Shown: piece by piece, positions 41,018-49,650 of the stretch
How the letters are laid out: every line of letters starts with the position of its first letter
Position numbering within the stretch: the first letter of the stretch is position 1
Source: DAONDZ01 sp964517555
Lineage (GTDB): Bacteria; Patescibacteriota; Patescibacteriia; Patescibacteriales; UBA12465
Length of the DNA stretch: 57,306 nucleotides
Assembly (NCBI GenBank): GCA_964517555.1
Contig: CAZFEF010000003.1
Coordinates: 1-57,306 of the forward strand
Direction: 5' to 3'
Translations under genes and position numbers: made by a program
Notes under the pieces: model-generated
What the model was told of the DNA's origin: nothing
What the model saw: only the letters and a program-made list of their open reading frames with translations
The model's database searches: none

Positions 41018-41042
41018 TTATATTTTTAATTAATGTAAAATT

Positions 41043-41459
41043 ATGACGGATCCAATCGCAGACATGTTAACTCGCATCAGAAACGCGGCTTTGGTGAAAA
41101 AAGCGGAGGTCTGTTTGCCGTTTTCCAAAATAAAATTAGAAATCGCCAAAATTCTAGAGCGCGAAGGTTGGATTGCTAGAGCAGAATTGGTGAAGGGGTC
41201 GGCCGGTGACAAAAACCGTTCCGCCGCTTTTGATGAAATCAAATTGACTTTGAAATATGACAGTGAAGGTTTTTCCAAAATTACCAATTTGAAGAGGGTC
41301 AGCAAACCGGGCCTAAGAATCTATGTCGCGGCCACTGATTTGCCGCGGGTTCTAAATGGTTTGGGTATCGCTATTATTTCCACTTCCAAAGGTTTAATGA
41401 CCAACAAGCAAGCTCGCCACGAGAAGATCGGCGGCGAAATCTTGTGTGAAATTTATTAA
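41043..41459 (+). CDS. rpsH: Ribosomal protein uS8
   Basis: A 138-aa 16S central-domain protein. MTDPIADMLTRIRNAAL is the standard start, and the C-terminus has GIAIISTSKGLMTNKQAR and GGEILCEIY. Elsewhere it represses the spc operon. No S8 site was identified here. Confidence 0.97.
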   Translation: MTDPIADMLTRIRNAALVKKAEVCLPFSKIKLEIAKILEREGWIARAELVKGSAGDKNRSAAFDEIKLTLKYDSEGFSKITNLKRVSKPGLRIYVAATDLPRVLNGLGIAIISTSKGLMTNKQARHEKIGGEILCEIY

Positions 41460-41476
41460 TTTTAATCCCATCAGCT

Positions 41477-42019
41477 ATGTCTCGCTTAGGAAAACTACCA
41501 ATTAAATTAGACTCCGGTGTCAATCTGACTCTTTCCGGCTCCTTGGTGAAGGTCAAAGGGCCCAAGGGCGAGCTCAGCTTTGATTTGCCTCGACACGTTA
41601 ATTTAGAAATTAACGGACAAGAAGCTATTGTTAAAGTTGATGATCCTGAGGATTTGAAGCAGAGAGCTCTTTGGGGTTTATGCCGCAATCTGGTCAATAA
41701 TATGGTTATTGGTGTTACTGTCGGTTTTGAAAAGAAAATGGAGATCAAGGGCGTTGGTTATCGCACTCAAGTTAGCGGCCAAAAATTAACTTTAAATTTA
41801 GGTTTTTCCCATCCGATAGAATTTTCTTTGCCCGCCGGCATCAGCGCTGTGTCTGATGGTAACTTTTTGACCATTGTTGGTATTGATAAGCAATTGGTAG
41901 GTGAGGTCGCCGCTCAAATTCGTCGTTTGCGTCTACCTGAACCTTATAAAGGTAAAGGTATCAGATATATTGATGAAGTTATTCGCCGCAAAGCTGGTAA
42001 GACCGCGGCCAGTAAATAA
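41477..42019 (+). CDS. rplF: Ribosomal protein uL6
   Basis: A 180-aa two-domain 23S-binding protein. MSRLGKLPIKL near 1-11, GVGYRTQVSGQKLTLNLGFSHP near 92-113, and the conserved C-terminal LPEPYKGKGIRYIDEVIRRK. Confidence 0.97.
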   Translation: MSRLGKLPIKLDSGVNLTLSGSLVKVKGPKGELSFDLPRHVNLEINGQEAIVKVDDPEDLKQRALWGLCRNLVNNMVIGVTVGFEKKMEIKGVGYRTQVSGQKLTLNLGFSHPIEFSLPAGISAVSDGNFLTIVGIDKQLVGEVAAQIRRLRLPEPYKGKGIRYIDEVIRRKAGKTAASK

Positions 42020-42031
42020 GTATAAATTTAT

Positions 42032-42388
42032 ATGAATAAGCAAATTGCTAAAAATTCCAAATTAGAGAGACGTCACGCTCGAGTTCGAGCTAAGATTCAG
42101 GGTACTGCCGCTAGACCGCGACTAAGTGTTTTTCGTTCCAACTCCGGGATGTTTCTACAGTTGATTGATGACTTGAGCGGTAAAACTATAGTTTCGGCCG
42201 ATAGCCACGAATTAAAGGATAGCAAGAAGTCTAAGGTGGAATTGGCTAAATCATTAGGCGAGCTATTAGCCAAGAAAGCTCAGGACAAGAAAGTCGGCGT
42301 GGTGGTTTTTGATCGCGGCGGCTATCGTTATCACGGCCGAGTTAAGGCCGTAGCCGAAGGTGCTCGTCAAGGCGGTTTGCAATTTTAA
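42032..42388 (+). CDS. rplR: Ribosomal protein uL18
   Basis: A 118-aa 5S rRNA-binding protein. RRHARVRAKIQGTAARPRLSVFRSN near 13-37 and VVFDRGGYRYHGRVKAVAEGAR near 91-112 are conserved. Confidence 0.96.
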   Translation: MNKQIAKNSKLERRHARVRAKIQGTAARPRLSVFRSNSGMFLQLIDDLSGKTIVSADSHELKDSKKSKVELAKSLGELLAKKAQDKKVGVVVFDRGGYRYHGRVKAVAEGARQGGLQF

Positions 42389-42404
42389 TATTAGCCATTA
42401 TTTT

Positions 42405-43007
42405 ATGTCTGAAGAATTGAATACCAAACAAGAAACTACTGAAGCTAAAGTGGAACAAGCCGTAGCCACCACTATTTATGGTACTAAGCCGGCCGGTGAA
42501 CGCCGAAATTTTCGCGGCCGGGATCGCCGACCTCAACGACAACAGGATGAATTTGATCAAAGAATGTTGGATGTCGCGAGGGTAACCCGCGTGATGCAAG
42601 GTGGCAAGAGAATGAGCTTTAGGGCTTGTGTGGCTTTGGGTGATAAAAATGGCAAGATTGGTATTGGTTTAGGCAAGGGAGCTGATGTTACCTTGGCGGT
42701 TAACAAAGCAGTTAACAAAGCCAAGAAAAACATGATTCATGTTAATTTAGTAAATGATACTATTCCGCACGAGGTCCGTAAAATCATGGGTGCTTCTCGA
42801 ATCTTATTCAAACCAGCCAAACAGGGAAGCGGTGTTAAGGCCGGAGGAGTGGTTAGAGTAATTTTAGAATTAGCTGGCGTCAAAAATGTTACCAGCAAGA
42901 TTTTGGGCGGAGGCAACAAGATTAATAACGCTCGTTGCACCATTGCCGCCTTAAAAAGCTTAAAGAAGATGGAACCCCGAGTTCGGCCAGTAACTGAGAA
43001 AAAATAA
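42405..43007 (+). CDS. rpsE: Ribosomal protein uS5
   Basis: A 200-aa mRNA-entry protein. The ATG at 42405 (MSEELNTKQ) is preferred, because the longer frame from 42360 lies wholly inside rplR. An acidic N-terminal extension of ~45 residues precedes the core (VTRVMQGGKRMSFRACVALGD). IKNVTSKI-type residues appear as VKNVTSKILGGGNKIN. It is followed by rplO with no room for rpmD. Confidence 0.95.
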   Translation: MSEELNTKQETTEAKVEQAVATTIYGTKPAGERRNFRGRDRRPQRQQDEFDQRMLDVARVTRVMQGGKRMSFRACVALGDKNGKIGIGLGKGADVTLAVNKAVNKAKKNMIHVNLVNDTIPHEVRKIMGASRILFKPAKQGSGVKAGGVVRVILELAGVKNVTSKILGGGNKINNARCTIAALKSLKKMEPRVRPVTEKK

Positions 43008-43032
43008 AAATTGATCAATTAACTTTATTCAT

Positions 43033-43449
43033 ATGTCTTTAGGGCTAAACGTCATCAAAAAATCCAGTGGTGGATTAAAACGGAAAAAAAGAGTTGGCCG
43101 CGGTAACGCCTCTGGTCACGGTACTTATAGTACCCGTGGTTTGAAGGGTCAAAAATCGCGCAGTGGTGCTTCCGGACTGAAACGTTTGGGAATGAAGAAG
43201 CAATTGCTCCAAATTCCTAAGGCCCGCGGATTTAAGTCTATTCATCCTAAGAATCAGGTAGTTTCCGTAGCTCGTATCAACGCTGTCTACAAACCTAATG
43301 AAATTGTTTCTCCAGCTACCTTAAAAGAGAAGGGATTGATTAGAAATGAATCGAAACCGGTTAAAATTTTAGGCAAAGACAAATTAAGTGTTAACGGTTT
43401 GAAATTTCAGAGCGTCAAGATGAGCGAGGGCTTGAAAAAACAACTCTAA
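43033..43449 (+). CDS. rplO: Ribosomal protein uL15
   Basis: A 138-aa late-assembly protein. KRKKRVGRGNASGHGTYSTRGLKGQKSRSG near 16-45 is the conserved glycine-rich region. It starts 25 nt after rpsE. In most bacteria rpmD would sit between them. Confidence 0.96.
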   Translation: MSLGLNVIKKSSGGLKRKKRVGRGNASGHGTYSTRGLKGQKSRSGASGLKRLGMKKQLLQIPKARGFKSIHPKNQVVSVARINAVYKPNEIVSPATLKEKGLIRNESKPVKILGKDKLSVNGLKFQSVKMSEGLKKQL

Positions 43450-43458
43450 TTAAATCAT

Positions 43459-44727
43459 ATGGAAAAATTAAGACAGTTATGGAAGGCCCGTGATGTCCGC
43501 AATAAAATTCTTTTCGTGTTGCTCATGTTGGTCATCTTCCGTCTAATTGCCCATATTCCAGTGCCTGGAGTCGATACGATGGCTTTGCGGCAACTTTTTA
43601 GCTCCAACGAATTGTTGGGCATGTTAGATTTGTTCTCCGGCGGCGGCATGAAGAATTTCTCCGTAGTCATGATGGGCGTTGGCCCCTATATCACTTCTTC
43701 CATCATTTTTCAATTATTAGGAATGATCGTTCCAAAGCTTGAGGAAATGCAAAAAGAAGAATCTGGCCGACAGAAAATTACCATGTGGACTAGATGGTTG
43801 ACTGTGCCGTTAGCCCTATTGCAGTCTTACGCCATGATTAACGTTTTAGGTCGTTCAGCTCGTGGAGTGTTAAGCAATATATCTACTTTCGATATGATGG
43901 TGATGATGGTGGCGATTACCGCCGGCACTGTCTTCTTAATGTGGTTAGGCGAATTGATTTCCGAAAAGAAGATCGGCAATGGTATTTCTTTATTAATCTT
44001 CGCTGGCATCGTCGCGGCTTTGCCTCAGGCCGTCGGCCAATTCTTTGTGGCTTTCGACAAATCGCAGATTTTCTTATTGGTTGGTTTCTTGGCAATTGCC
44101 ATTATTACTGTTGTCGGTGTAGTCATTATCAATGAGGGTCAACGCAATATTCCGATTCAATATGCTCGACAAATTCGCGGTTCCCGTGCTTTCGGAGGCA
44201 CCAACACTCATTTGCCTTTACGGGTTAATATGGCCGGTGTAATTCCGATCATTTTCGCTATCTCTATTATTATGTTCCCGCCGATGCTAGCCCAATTTTT
44301 CTTGCATGCCAAGACGGCTTGGTTAGTGACTGGAGCGGAAAAGATTATTGCTATTTTCCAAAATCAATTATTCTACGGCATTATTTATTTCTTGTTAGTT
44401 TTTGCTTTTACTTATTTCTACACCGAAGTTATTTTTCACCCCAAACAAATTGCTGAAAACTTACAGAAAAACGGTGGTTTTATTCCTGGTATCCGTCCTG
44501 GACAACAGACTGAAGAATATTTAGGTAGCACCACTCACAAGATTATTTTAGTCGGCGCTTTATTCTTGGGCATCATCGCTATTTTGCCTTTGATCATGCG
44601 CTATTTTACCGGCATTCAGTCTCTAGCTATTGGCGGCACCAGCTTGTTGATCGTGGTTTCGGTGGTAATTGATATGGTCAAGCAGATTAAATCCCAATTG
44701 ACGATGCGGGAGTATGATGGGTTATAA
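43459..44727 (+). CDS. secY: Preprotein translocase subunit SecY
   Basis: A 422-aa channel of the Sec translocon with ten hydrophobic segments. RLIAHIPVPGVDTMAL near 26-41, the plug region with LDLFSGGGMKNFSVVMMGVGPYI near 56-78, GNGISLLIFAGI near 175-186, and FIPGIRPGQQTEEYL near 346-360. It is last in the spc run. adk does not follow it here. Confidence 0.97.
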   Translation: MEKLRQLWKARDVRNKILFVLLMLVIFRLIAHIPVPGVDTMALRQLFSSNELLGMLDLFSGGGMKNFSVVMMGVGPYITSSIIFQLLGMIVPKLEEMQKEESGRQKITMWTRWLTVPLALLQSYAMINVLGRSARGVLSNISTFDMMVMMVAITAGTVFLMWLGELISEKKIGNGISLLIFAGIVAALPQAVGQFFVAFDKSQIFLLVGFLAIAIITVVGVVIINEGQRNIPIQYARQIRGSRAFGGTNTHLPLRVNMAGVIPIIFAISIIMFPPMLAQFFLHAKTAWLVTGAEKIIAIFQNQLFYGIIYFLLVFAFTYFYTEVIFHPKQIAENLQKNGGFIPGIRPGQQTEEYLGSTTHKIILVGALFLGIIAILPLIMRYFTGIQSLAIGGTSLLIVVSVVIDMVKQIKSQLTMREYDGL

Positions 44728-44747
44728 TTTCATTATTTTGGATATTC

Positions 44748-44779
44748 AAAAAGGTCTTAACTGCGGTTAAGACCTTTTT
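44748..44779. terminator. Bidirectional intrinsic terminator after secY
   Basis: A 13-bp stem AAAAAGGTCTTAA / TTAAGACCTTTTT with a 6-nt loop. It closes the rpsL-secY series and also covers the end of the convergent membrane gene. Confidence 0.9.
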
Positions 44780-45020
44780 TTGTCCGTTTATTCTTTATTT
44801 TGTCGGATAGAGCGGTCATCGCTAACCCTAGATAGAGAAGGGCGAAGATGCCGCCGAAGAACCAGGCAAAATATTGCGGAAATGTTTGCTTGGAAGCAAG
44901 GGCGATAATGACAAACACTCCCAAGACGATGATTATTCCCAGGCAGTCCTTGAGAATGATATGGAGTGGTTCCCAAACCAAGTCAATGACCACGTGTTTT
45001 ACCATCTGGATTCTTTTCAT
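44757..45020 (-). CDS. Hypothetical small membrane protein
   Basis: An 87-aa protein with two hydrophobic segments (about residues 22-42 and 52-70) and a basic C-terminus. The frame is open to 45095, but a promoter with -10 at 45049-45054 lies inside that extension. I therefore use the ATG at 45018-45020 (MKRIQMVKHV), 29 nt after the -10. No family recognised. Confidence 0.6.
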   Translation of the reverse strand: MKRIQMVKHVVIDLVWEPLHIILKDCLGIIIVLGVFVIIALASKQTFPQYFAWFFGGIFALLYLGLAMTALSDKIKNKRTKKGLNRS

Positions 45021-45048
45021 TTTCGGTTTTTTAAAAGGTCTAAACTCT

Positions 45049-45077
45049 ATTCTACTATTTATTCGCTTTTCCGTCAA
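45049..45077 (-). promoter_or_regulatory. Promoter of the 44757-45020 gene
   Basis: On the minus strand, TTGACG, 17 bp, TAGAAT. It is divergent to the map promoter with only 4 bp between the two -35 boxes, so polymerase binding may be mutually exclusive. Confidence 0.6.
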
Positions 45078-45081
45078 ATCA

Positions 45082-45110
45082 TTGAAAAAGGGCAAAAACG
45101 GTGTTAAAAT
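45082..45110 (+). promoter_or_regulatory. Promoter of map, near-leaderless
   Basis: TTGAAA, 17 bp, TAAAAT. The expected start is near 45117, and the chosen map ATG is at 45119, so the leader is at most a few nucleotides. Confidence 0.6.
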
Positions 45111-45118
45111 GGATGTAT

Positions 45119-45898
45119 ATGGTTAGATTGAAGAATGAGGCAGAAATTGAATTAATGAGGCAAGGGGGGCATAAATTGGCCCTAATTTTAAGGCAACTGG
45201 TGAAGATGGTTAAGCCAGGATTGAGTACGGCACTTTTAGAGCAAAAAGCTATAGAGCTCATTGCCGCCTCTGGCGGTGAACCAGCCTTTAAGGACTATCA
45301 TATGGGGGGAGATTTATATTTTCCCACCGCTTTATGCGTTTCCATAAATGATGAAGTAGTTCACGGCCCCGCCCTACCAGAAAGAATATTACGCTCTGGC
45401 GATATTGTGGATTTGGATATCGGCATGAAATGGCCCAAGGTTAATGGGCTCTATACTGACACCTGCTATACAGTGGCGGTGGGCAAGGTTGATAAGGCGA
45501 CGCGCAAACTACTCAAAGTCTCCGAACAGTCTCTTTATCGCGGGATTAAAATGGCTCAACCCGGAAAAACTTTAAACGATATTGGCCAAGCGATTGAGGA
45601 ATATTGTTTCAACCAAGGGTATAGCGTAGTTAAAGATTTCGTCGGTCATGGCGTTGGTCATGAAGTTCATGAAGCTCCTGACGTTTTCAATTATGAAATT
45701 GATCCTCGGTCTCCGGAAAATTTAGTTTTAGTTCCGGGTATGGTTTTGGCAATTGAACCGATGGTTAATGCCGGTACTTGGCGTGTGAAGATTGCTCCTA
45801 ATGGTTATACAGCTTTAACCGCGGATGGATCTCTGAGCGCTCATTTTGAACATACTGTAGCTGTTACTGCCAAGGGGCCGATAATATTAACGCAATAA
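45119..45898 (+). CDS. map: Methionine aminopeptidase, type I
   Basis: A 259-aa metallo-enzyme that removes N-terminal Met. Metal ligands are visible: DLDIGMKW and YTDTCYTVAVG (two Asp), GHGVGHEVHEAP (His), and IEPMVNAG plus FEHTVAVT (two Glu). The upstream frame (from 45101) overlaps the -10, so MVRLKNEAEIELMRQGG at 45119 is the likely start. It lies 3 nt before ruvX. Confidence 0.95.
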   Translation: MVRLKNEAEIELMRQGGHKLALILRQLVKMVKPGLSTALLEQKAIELIAASGGEPAFKDYHMGGDLYFPTALCVSINDEVVHGPALPERILRSGDIVDLDIGMKWPKVNGLYTDTCYTVAVGKVDKATRKLLKVSEQSLYRGIKMAQPGKTLNDIGQAIEEYCFNQGYSVVKDFVGHGVGHEVHEAPDVFNYEIDPRSPENLVLVPGMVLAIEPMVNAGTWRVKIAPNGYTALTADGSLSAHFEHTVAVTAKGPIILTQ

Positions 45899-45901
45899 TC
45901 T

Positions 45902-46288
45902 ATGGAGAATATCAAATACTTGGGAATTGATTGGGGAGAGAAAAGAATTGGCCTGGCCCTAGGAGATAGTGAAACCGGCTTGGCCTTGCCGTTTAGGGTG
46001 GTTAATTCTTGGAGCGATGTTTTAGAAGTGGTAAGCAATGAGAAGATCGATCAGATAGTTCTAGGCGAGCCCAAGAAATTATCCGGTGATCCGGCTAATC
46101 AAGATTTTTTGGCTTTTAAGCTCAAGCTAGAAAATGAAGCCGGAGTAGCGGTGAACCTAGTGGATGAACGTCTTTCTAGTTTGGCCGCCGATGCCTTGGT
46201 TGGCGAAAAAGAAGACAAGGCCGAAAGAGATGCGGTAGCGGCGATGTTGATTTTGCAGAATTATTTGGACGGGCTAATTTTAAAATAA
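45902..46288 (+). CDS. ruvX: YqgF/RuvX family Holliday-junction resolvase-like nuclease
   Basis: A 128-aa RNase H-fold protein. GIDWGEKRIGLALGD (catalytic Asp near residue 9), VLGEPKKLSG near 52-61, VDERLSS near 83-89 and RDAVAAMLILQNYL near 108-121 match YqgF, which acts in 16S rRNA maturation and/or recombination. It overlaps recO by one nucleotide (TAATG). Confidence 0.93.
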   Translation: MENIKYLGIDWGEKRIGLALGDSETGLALPFRVVNSWSDVLEVVSNEKIDQIVLGEPKKLSGDPANQDFLAFKLKLENEAGVAVNLVDERLSSLAADALVGEKEDKAERDAVAAMLILQNYLDGLILK

Positions 46289-46881
46289 TGGAAGAGACAT
46301 ATTTAACTAAAGCGCTGGTATTAAAACGCGAGGCCTATAGAGAATTCGACGGCCGCGTTTTAGTTTATAGCCAAGACAGGGGCAAGCTAGATTTGGTAGC
46401 GCGAGGTATGTTAAGACCGGGTTCTAAGTTGGCGGCTCATTTGGAGCCGATCACCTTGATTAATTTAATGGTGATCAAAGGCAAGAATCGAGACTATGTC
46501 GGTAGCGCTATCGGTCTTGATAGTTATGCCCGGATCAAAGCTGACGTCAACCGAATCTATTATGTCGGCCTAGCTTGGAACTTGTTTAATCGTCTGGTGC
46601 ATTGGGAACACGAAGATCAAGTTTTGTTTGCTCTTTTGGTTGATTTTTTGGACGCTATCTCTGAATCGGTTGAACCAGCCGGACTCTATCAGATCTTTAG
46701 TTTACGATTGATTGCTATTTTGGGGTATAGTCCCGATTTAGATCAAGTATCGTTGTCAACCTCTTCAGTAGCTGTTTTGCGGCGGATATTATCCTCAGAT
46801 TCGCCATTTTTAGAGAAAATTGAGTCTGAGGAAGAGCTGATTGAAATTATCCCAAAAATAGTGGAATATAGTGTTTTTTAG
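46288..46881 (+). CDS. recO: Recombination mediator RecO
   Basis: A 197-aa protein with an N-terminal OB fold (TKALVLKREAYREFDGRVLVYSQDRGKLDLVARG near 6-39) typical of RecO, which loads RecA on SSB-coated DNA. The helical C-terminal domain is short (E. coli RecO is 242 aa) and no zinc cysteines are seen. Confidence 0.85.
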   Translation: MEETYLTKALVLKREAYREFDGRVLVYSQDRGKLDLVARGMLRPGSKLAAHLEPITLINLMVIKGKNRDYVGSAIGLDSYARIKADVNRIYYVGLAWNLFNRLVHWEHEDQVLFALLVDFLDAISESVEPAGLYQIFSLRLIAILGYSPDLDQVSLSTSSVAVLRRILSSDSPFLEKIESEEELIEIIPKIVEYSVF

Positions 46882-46883
46882 GC

Positions 46884-46912
46884 TTGATTAAAGCCAGGAA
46901 AACCGCTATAAT
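46884..46912 (+). promoter_or_regulatory. Promoter upstream of aspS
   Basis: TTGATT, 17 bp, TATAAT, in the 60-nt gap between recO and aspS. The leader is about 20-25 nt. Confidence 0.7.
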
Positions 46913-46941
46913 TCAAGTATATTTATCAACATTTAAATAAT

Positions 46942-48240
46942 ATGATGTCTATCAACCAAGCTAAAAGCCAAGGTCAGGGAGAGGTAGTCTTATCCGGCTT
47001 TGTCTATAATCGTCGGGCCCATAAAGGGGTCGTTTTTGTTGACTTGCGTGATGCCTCCGGAGTTATCCAGGTGGTTGTAGTTGCTGACCAAGGTGAAGCT
47101 TATGCTCAGGCAGAAAAATTAACCCTAGAAAGCTATATCACCGTTACCGGTACCTTGCAGGAGAAGCCAGCCAAAAAGGGAGCTGAAGAACAAAAAGATT
47201 TTGAAGTTTTGGCTAGCCGGTTGGTAATTGAATCTTTGGCGTTGGAGCAATTGCCGATTCCGGTTTTGAATAAAATTGATAATGAGGCAGATATAGATTT
47301 GCGTTTTGATTGGCGCTTCCTGGACTTACGTCAGAGTGAAAAGCAGATGATCTTTAAGGTTTGGACTGAATTAGAAAAAGGTTGTCGCCGTTATTTTGAC
47401 GAAGCCGGGTTTATCCAACTCTACACCCCTACTTTCATGAATACTGCCTCTGAAACTGGAGCCGATGTTTTTACGGTTAAGTATTTCGATCGCCAAGCTT
47501 ATCTAGCCCAGTCACCGCAGTTTTATAAACAGATGGCCATGGCTTCGGGCCTGGAAAGAGTGTTCATGGTCGGTACTGTCTATCGCGCCGAGAAATCATT
47601 TACCAATCGCCACGTGACCGAGTTCACTGGTTGGGATTTTGAATTAGCCAATATCAATTCTCACTATGATATCATTGAGCAGGAGGAGGCGATGCTCGTG
47701 GCTGGTTTTTCGCAGGTCAAGGAGAGATTAGGTATAGATGTTGTTGTTCCGTCTCGTCCTTTTCCGCGCATTAGCTTAAAACAAGCCAAGGAAAAATTGG
47801 CGGCTCAAGGGATAAAGTCAGAAGCGATTGATGATTTTAGTCCGGAAGAAGAGAGGGAAATTTGTAGAATAATCAAAGAAGAGACTGGACATGATTTTGT
47901 TTTTGTCACTGATTATCCTTTTTCTGCTCGCCCTTTCTATCACATGTTGCATGAGGACAATTCAGAATTAACCAAGAGTTTCGACTTACTTTATCGAGGC
48001 GTGGAAATTACCACTGGCGCTCAACGGGAACACCGCATTGAAGTGTTGGAGAAACAAGCCTTGGCTAAGAATATGAATTTAGAGGAGCTAAACGATTACT
48101 TGAATTTTTTCCGTTATGGCATACCGTCTCATGGCGGTGTCGGTATTGGTCCGGCTAGAATAGTGATGAAATTACTCAATTTAGCCAATGTCAAAGAGGC
48201 GGTTTATCTGCCGCGAGATGTTAAGCGCTTAAGACCATAA
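46942..48240 (+). CDS. aspS: Aspartyl-tRNA synthetase, archaeal-type (short)
   Basis: A 432-aa class IIb synthetase. An N-terminal OB fold (residues ~14-105) precedes the catalytic domain with motif 1 near 170, motif 2 YRAEKSFTNRHVTEFTGWDFE near 216-236, and motif 3 Arg in GIGPARIVMKL near 406-416. The ~100-residue GAD insertion of ordinary bacterial AspRS (about 590 aa) is absent, so this is the archaeal/eukaryotic-type form. Charging of tRNA-Asn by this type is known in some lineages. Here asnS follows, so it may be dedicated to Asp. Confidence 0.92.
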   Translation: MMSINQAKSQGQGEVVLSGFVYNRRAHKGVVFVDLRDASGVIQVVVVADQGEAYAQAEKLTLESYITVTGTLQEKPAKKGAEEQKDFEVLASRLVIESLALEQLPIPVLNKIDNEADIDLRFDWRFLDLRQSEKQMIFKVWTELEKGCRRYFDEAGFIQLYTPTFMNTASETGADVFTVKYFDRQAYLAQSPQFYKQMAMASGLERVFMVGTVYRAEKSFTNRHVTEFTGWDFELANINSHYDIIEQEEAMLVAGFSQVKERLGIDVVVPSRPFPRISLKQAKEKLAAQGIKSEAIDDFSPEEEREICRIIKEETGHDFVFVTDYPFSARPFYHMLHEDNSELTKSFDLLYRGVEITTGAQREHRIEVLEKQALAKNMNLEELNDYLNFFRYGIPSHGGVGIGPARIVMKLLNLANVKEAVYLPRDVKRLRP

Positions 48241-48250
48241 TTTTGATTAT

Positions 48251-49636
48251 ATGATTTATATCAAAGATTTATATCAGCGAACCGGTGAATTTTTGGACAA
48301 AGAGATAGAATTGCAGGGCTGGATCAGGAATAGCCGCTCTTCTAAAGAATTTGGTTTTATTGAATTAAATGACGGCACTTTTTTTAAAGGAGTCCAGGTG
48401 GTCTATGCCGCCGCCTTAAGCAACTTTGCTGATATTGAGCGAGCTACTCTAGGCTCGGCTTTGACTGTTAAGGGGCAGTTAATTAAGTCACCTAAAGCTG
48501 AACAAGATTTTGAATTGCAGGCCAAGGAAATCATTATTGAATCTTTGGCACTGGCTGATTATCCTTTGCAGAAGAAACGGCATAGTTTTGAGTTTTTGCG
48601 GACCATTGCCCATTTGCGGTCTCGCAGTAATACTTTTTCAGCTGTCTTCCGTTTACGCTCGGTCTTAAGTTATGCTATCCATCGCTTCTTTCAAGAAAAG
48701 GGTTTTGTCTATGCTCATACTCCGATTATCACCACTTCTGATTGCGAAGGGGCCGGGGAAATGTTTAATGTCACTACACTAGATTTAAAGAAACCGCCGC
48801 TAGACAAGCAAGGGCAGATTGATTATTCCCAAGATTTTTTTGGTAGCCAGGCTGGGTTAACTGTCAGTGGCCAGCTAAACGCTGAAGCTTTGGCCCTGGC
48901 TTTTAACAAGGTCTATACTTTTGGTCCGACTTTCAGGGCTGAAAATTCTAATACTACTCGCCATGCGGCTGAATTTTGGATGCTGGAACCGGAGATATAT
49001 TTTGCTGAGCTGAAAGACGATATGGATTTAGCCGAGGAAATGATGAAGTATTTGATTAATTATGTTCTGCAAGAATTACCGGAAGAGATGAAGTTCTTTG
49101 ATGAGTTTATCGAACCAGGGCTCATAGCTCGATTGAAGCAACTGGCTGCTGCTGATTTTAAGCGCCTGACTTATACCGAGGCGATTGATATTTTATTGAA
49201 ATCTCCGAAGAAGTTTATTTACCCGGTTAAATGGGGGATAGATCTGCAAACCGAACATGAACGCTATTTAACCGATGAGGTTTTTCAAGGGCCAGTTTTT
49301 GTCACTGATTATCCAGAAAATATTAAGGCTTTCTATATGCGCCTAAATGACGACCAGAAAACTGTAGCCGCTATGGATCTTTTGGTGCCGGGGGTAGGGG
49401 AGATAATCGGCGGTAGTCAAAGGGAAGAGCGCAGCGAAAAACTGGAAGCTAGAATGCGACAGTTTAAATTAGATCCAGAAGAGTATCGTTGGTATTTAGA
49501 ATTGCGTCATTACGGCGGCGTCAAGCATTGTGGTTTTGGTTTAGGCTTTGAACGCTTAGTGATGTACTTAAGCGGCATGGCCAATATTCGCGATGTCATT
49601 CCGTTTCCGCGAACGCCTAAGAATGCCGACTTTTAA
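48251..49636 (+). CDS. asnS: Asparaginyl-tRNA synthetase
   Basis: A 461-aa class IIb synthetase that charges tRNA-Asn with Asn. The OB fold has IELQGWIRNSRSSKEFGFIELNDG near 18-41, motif 2 is in FGPTFRAENSNTTRHAAEFWMLEPE near 225-249, and GEIIGGSQREERSEKL near 383-398 and GLGFERLVMYLSG near 436-448 give motif 3. Adjacent to aspS, and in the same window as its likely substrate tRNA-Asn(GUU) at 56629. Confidence 0.94.
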   Translation: MIYIKDLYQRTGEFLDKEIELQGWIRNSRSSKEFGFIELNDGTFFKGVQVVYAAALSNFADIERATLGSALTVKGQLIKSPKAEQDFELQAKEIIIESLALADYPLQKKRHSFEFLRTIAHLRSRSNTFSAVFRLRSVLSYAIHRFFQEKGFVYAHTPIITTSDCEGAGEMFNVTTLDLKKPPLDKQGQIDYSQDFFGSQAGLTVSGQLNAEALALAFNKVYTFGPTFRAENSNTTRHAAEFWMLEPEIYFAELKDDMDLAEEMMKYLINYVLQELPEEMKFFDEFIEPGLIARLKQLAAADFKRLTYTEAIDILLKSPKKFIYPVKWGIDLQTEHERYLTDEVFQGPVFVTDYPENIKAFYMRLNDDQKTVAAMDLLVPGVGEIIGGSQREERSEKLEARMRQFKLDPEEYRWYLELRHYGGVKHCGFGLGFERLVMYLSGMANIRDVIPFPRTPKNADF

Positions 49637-49650
49637 TTAATTTTAATTAT

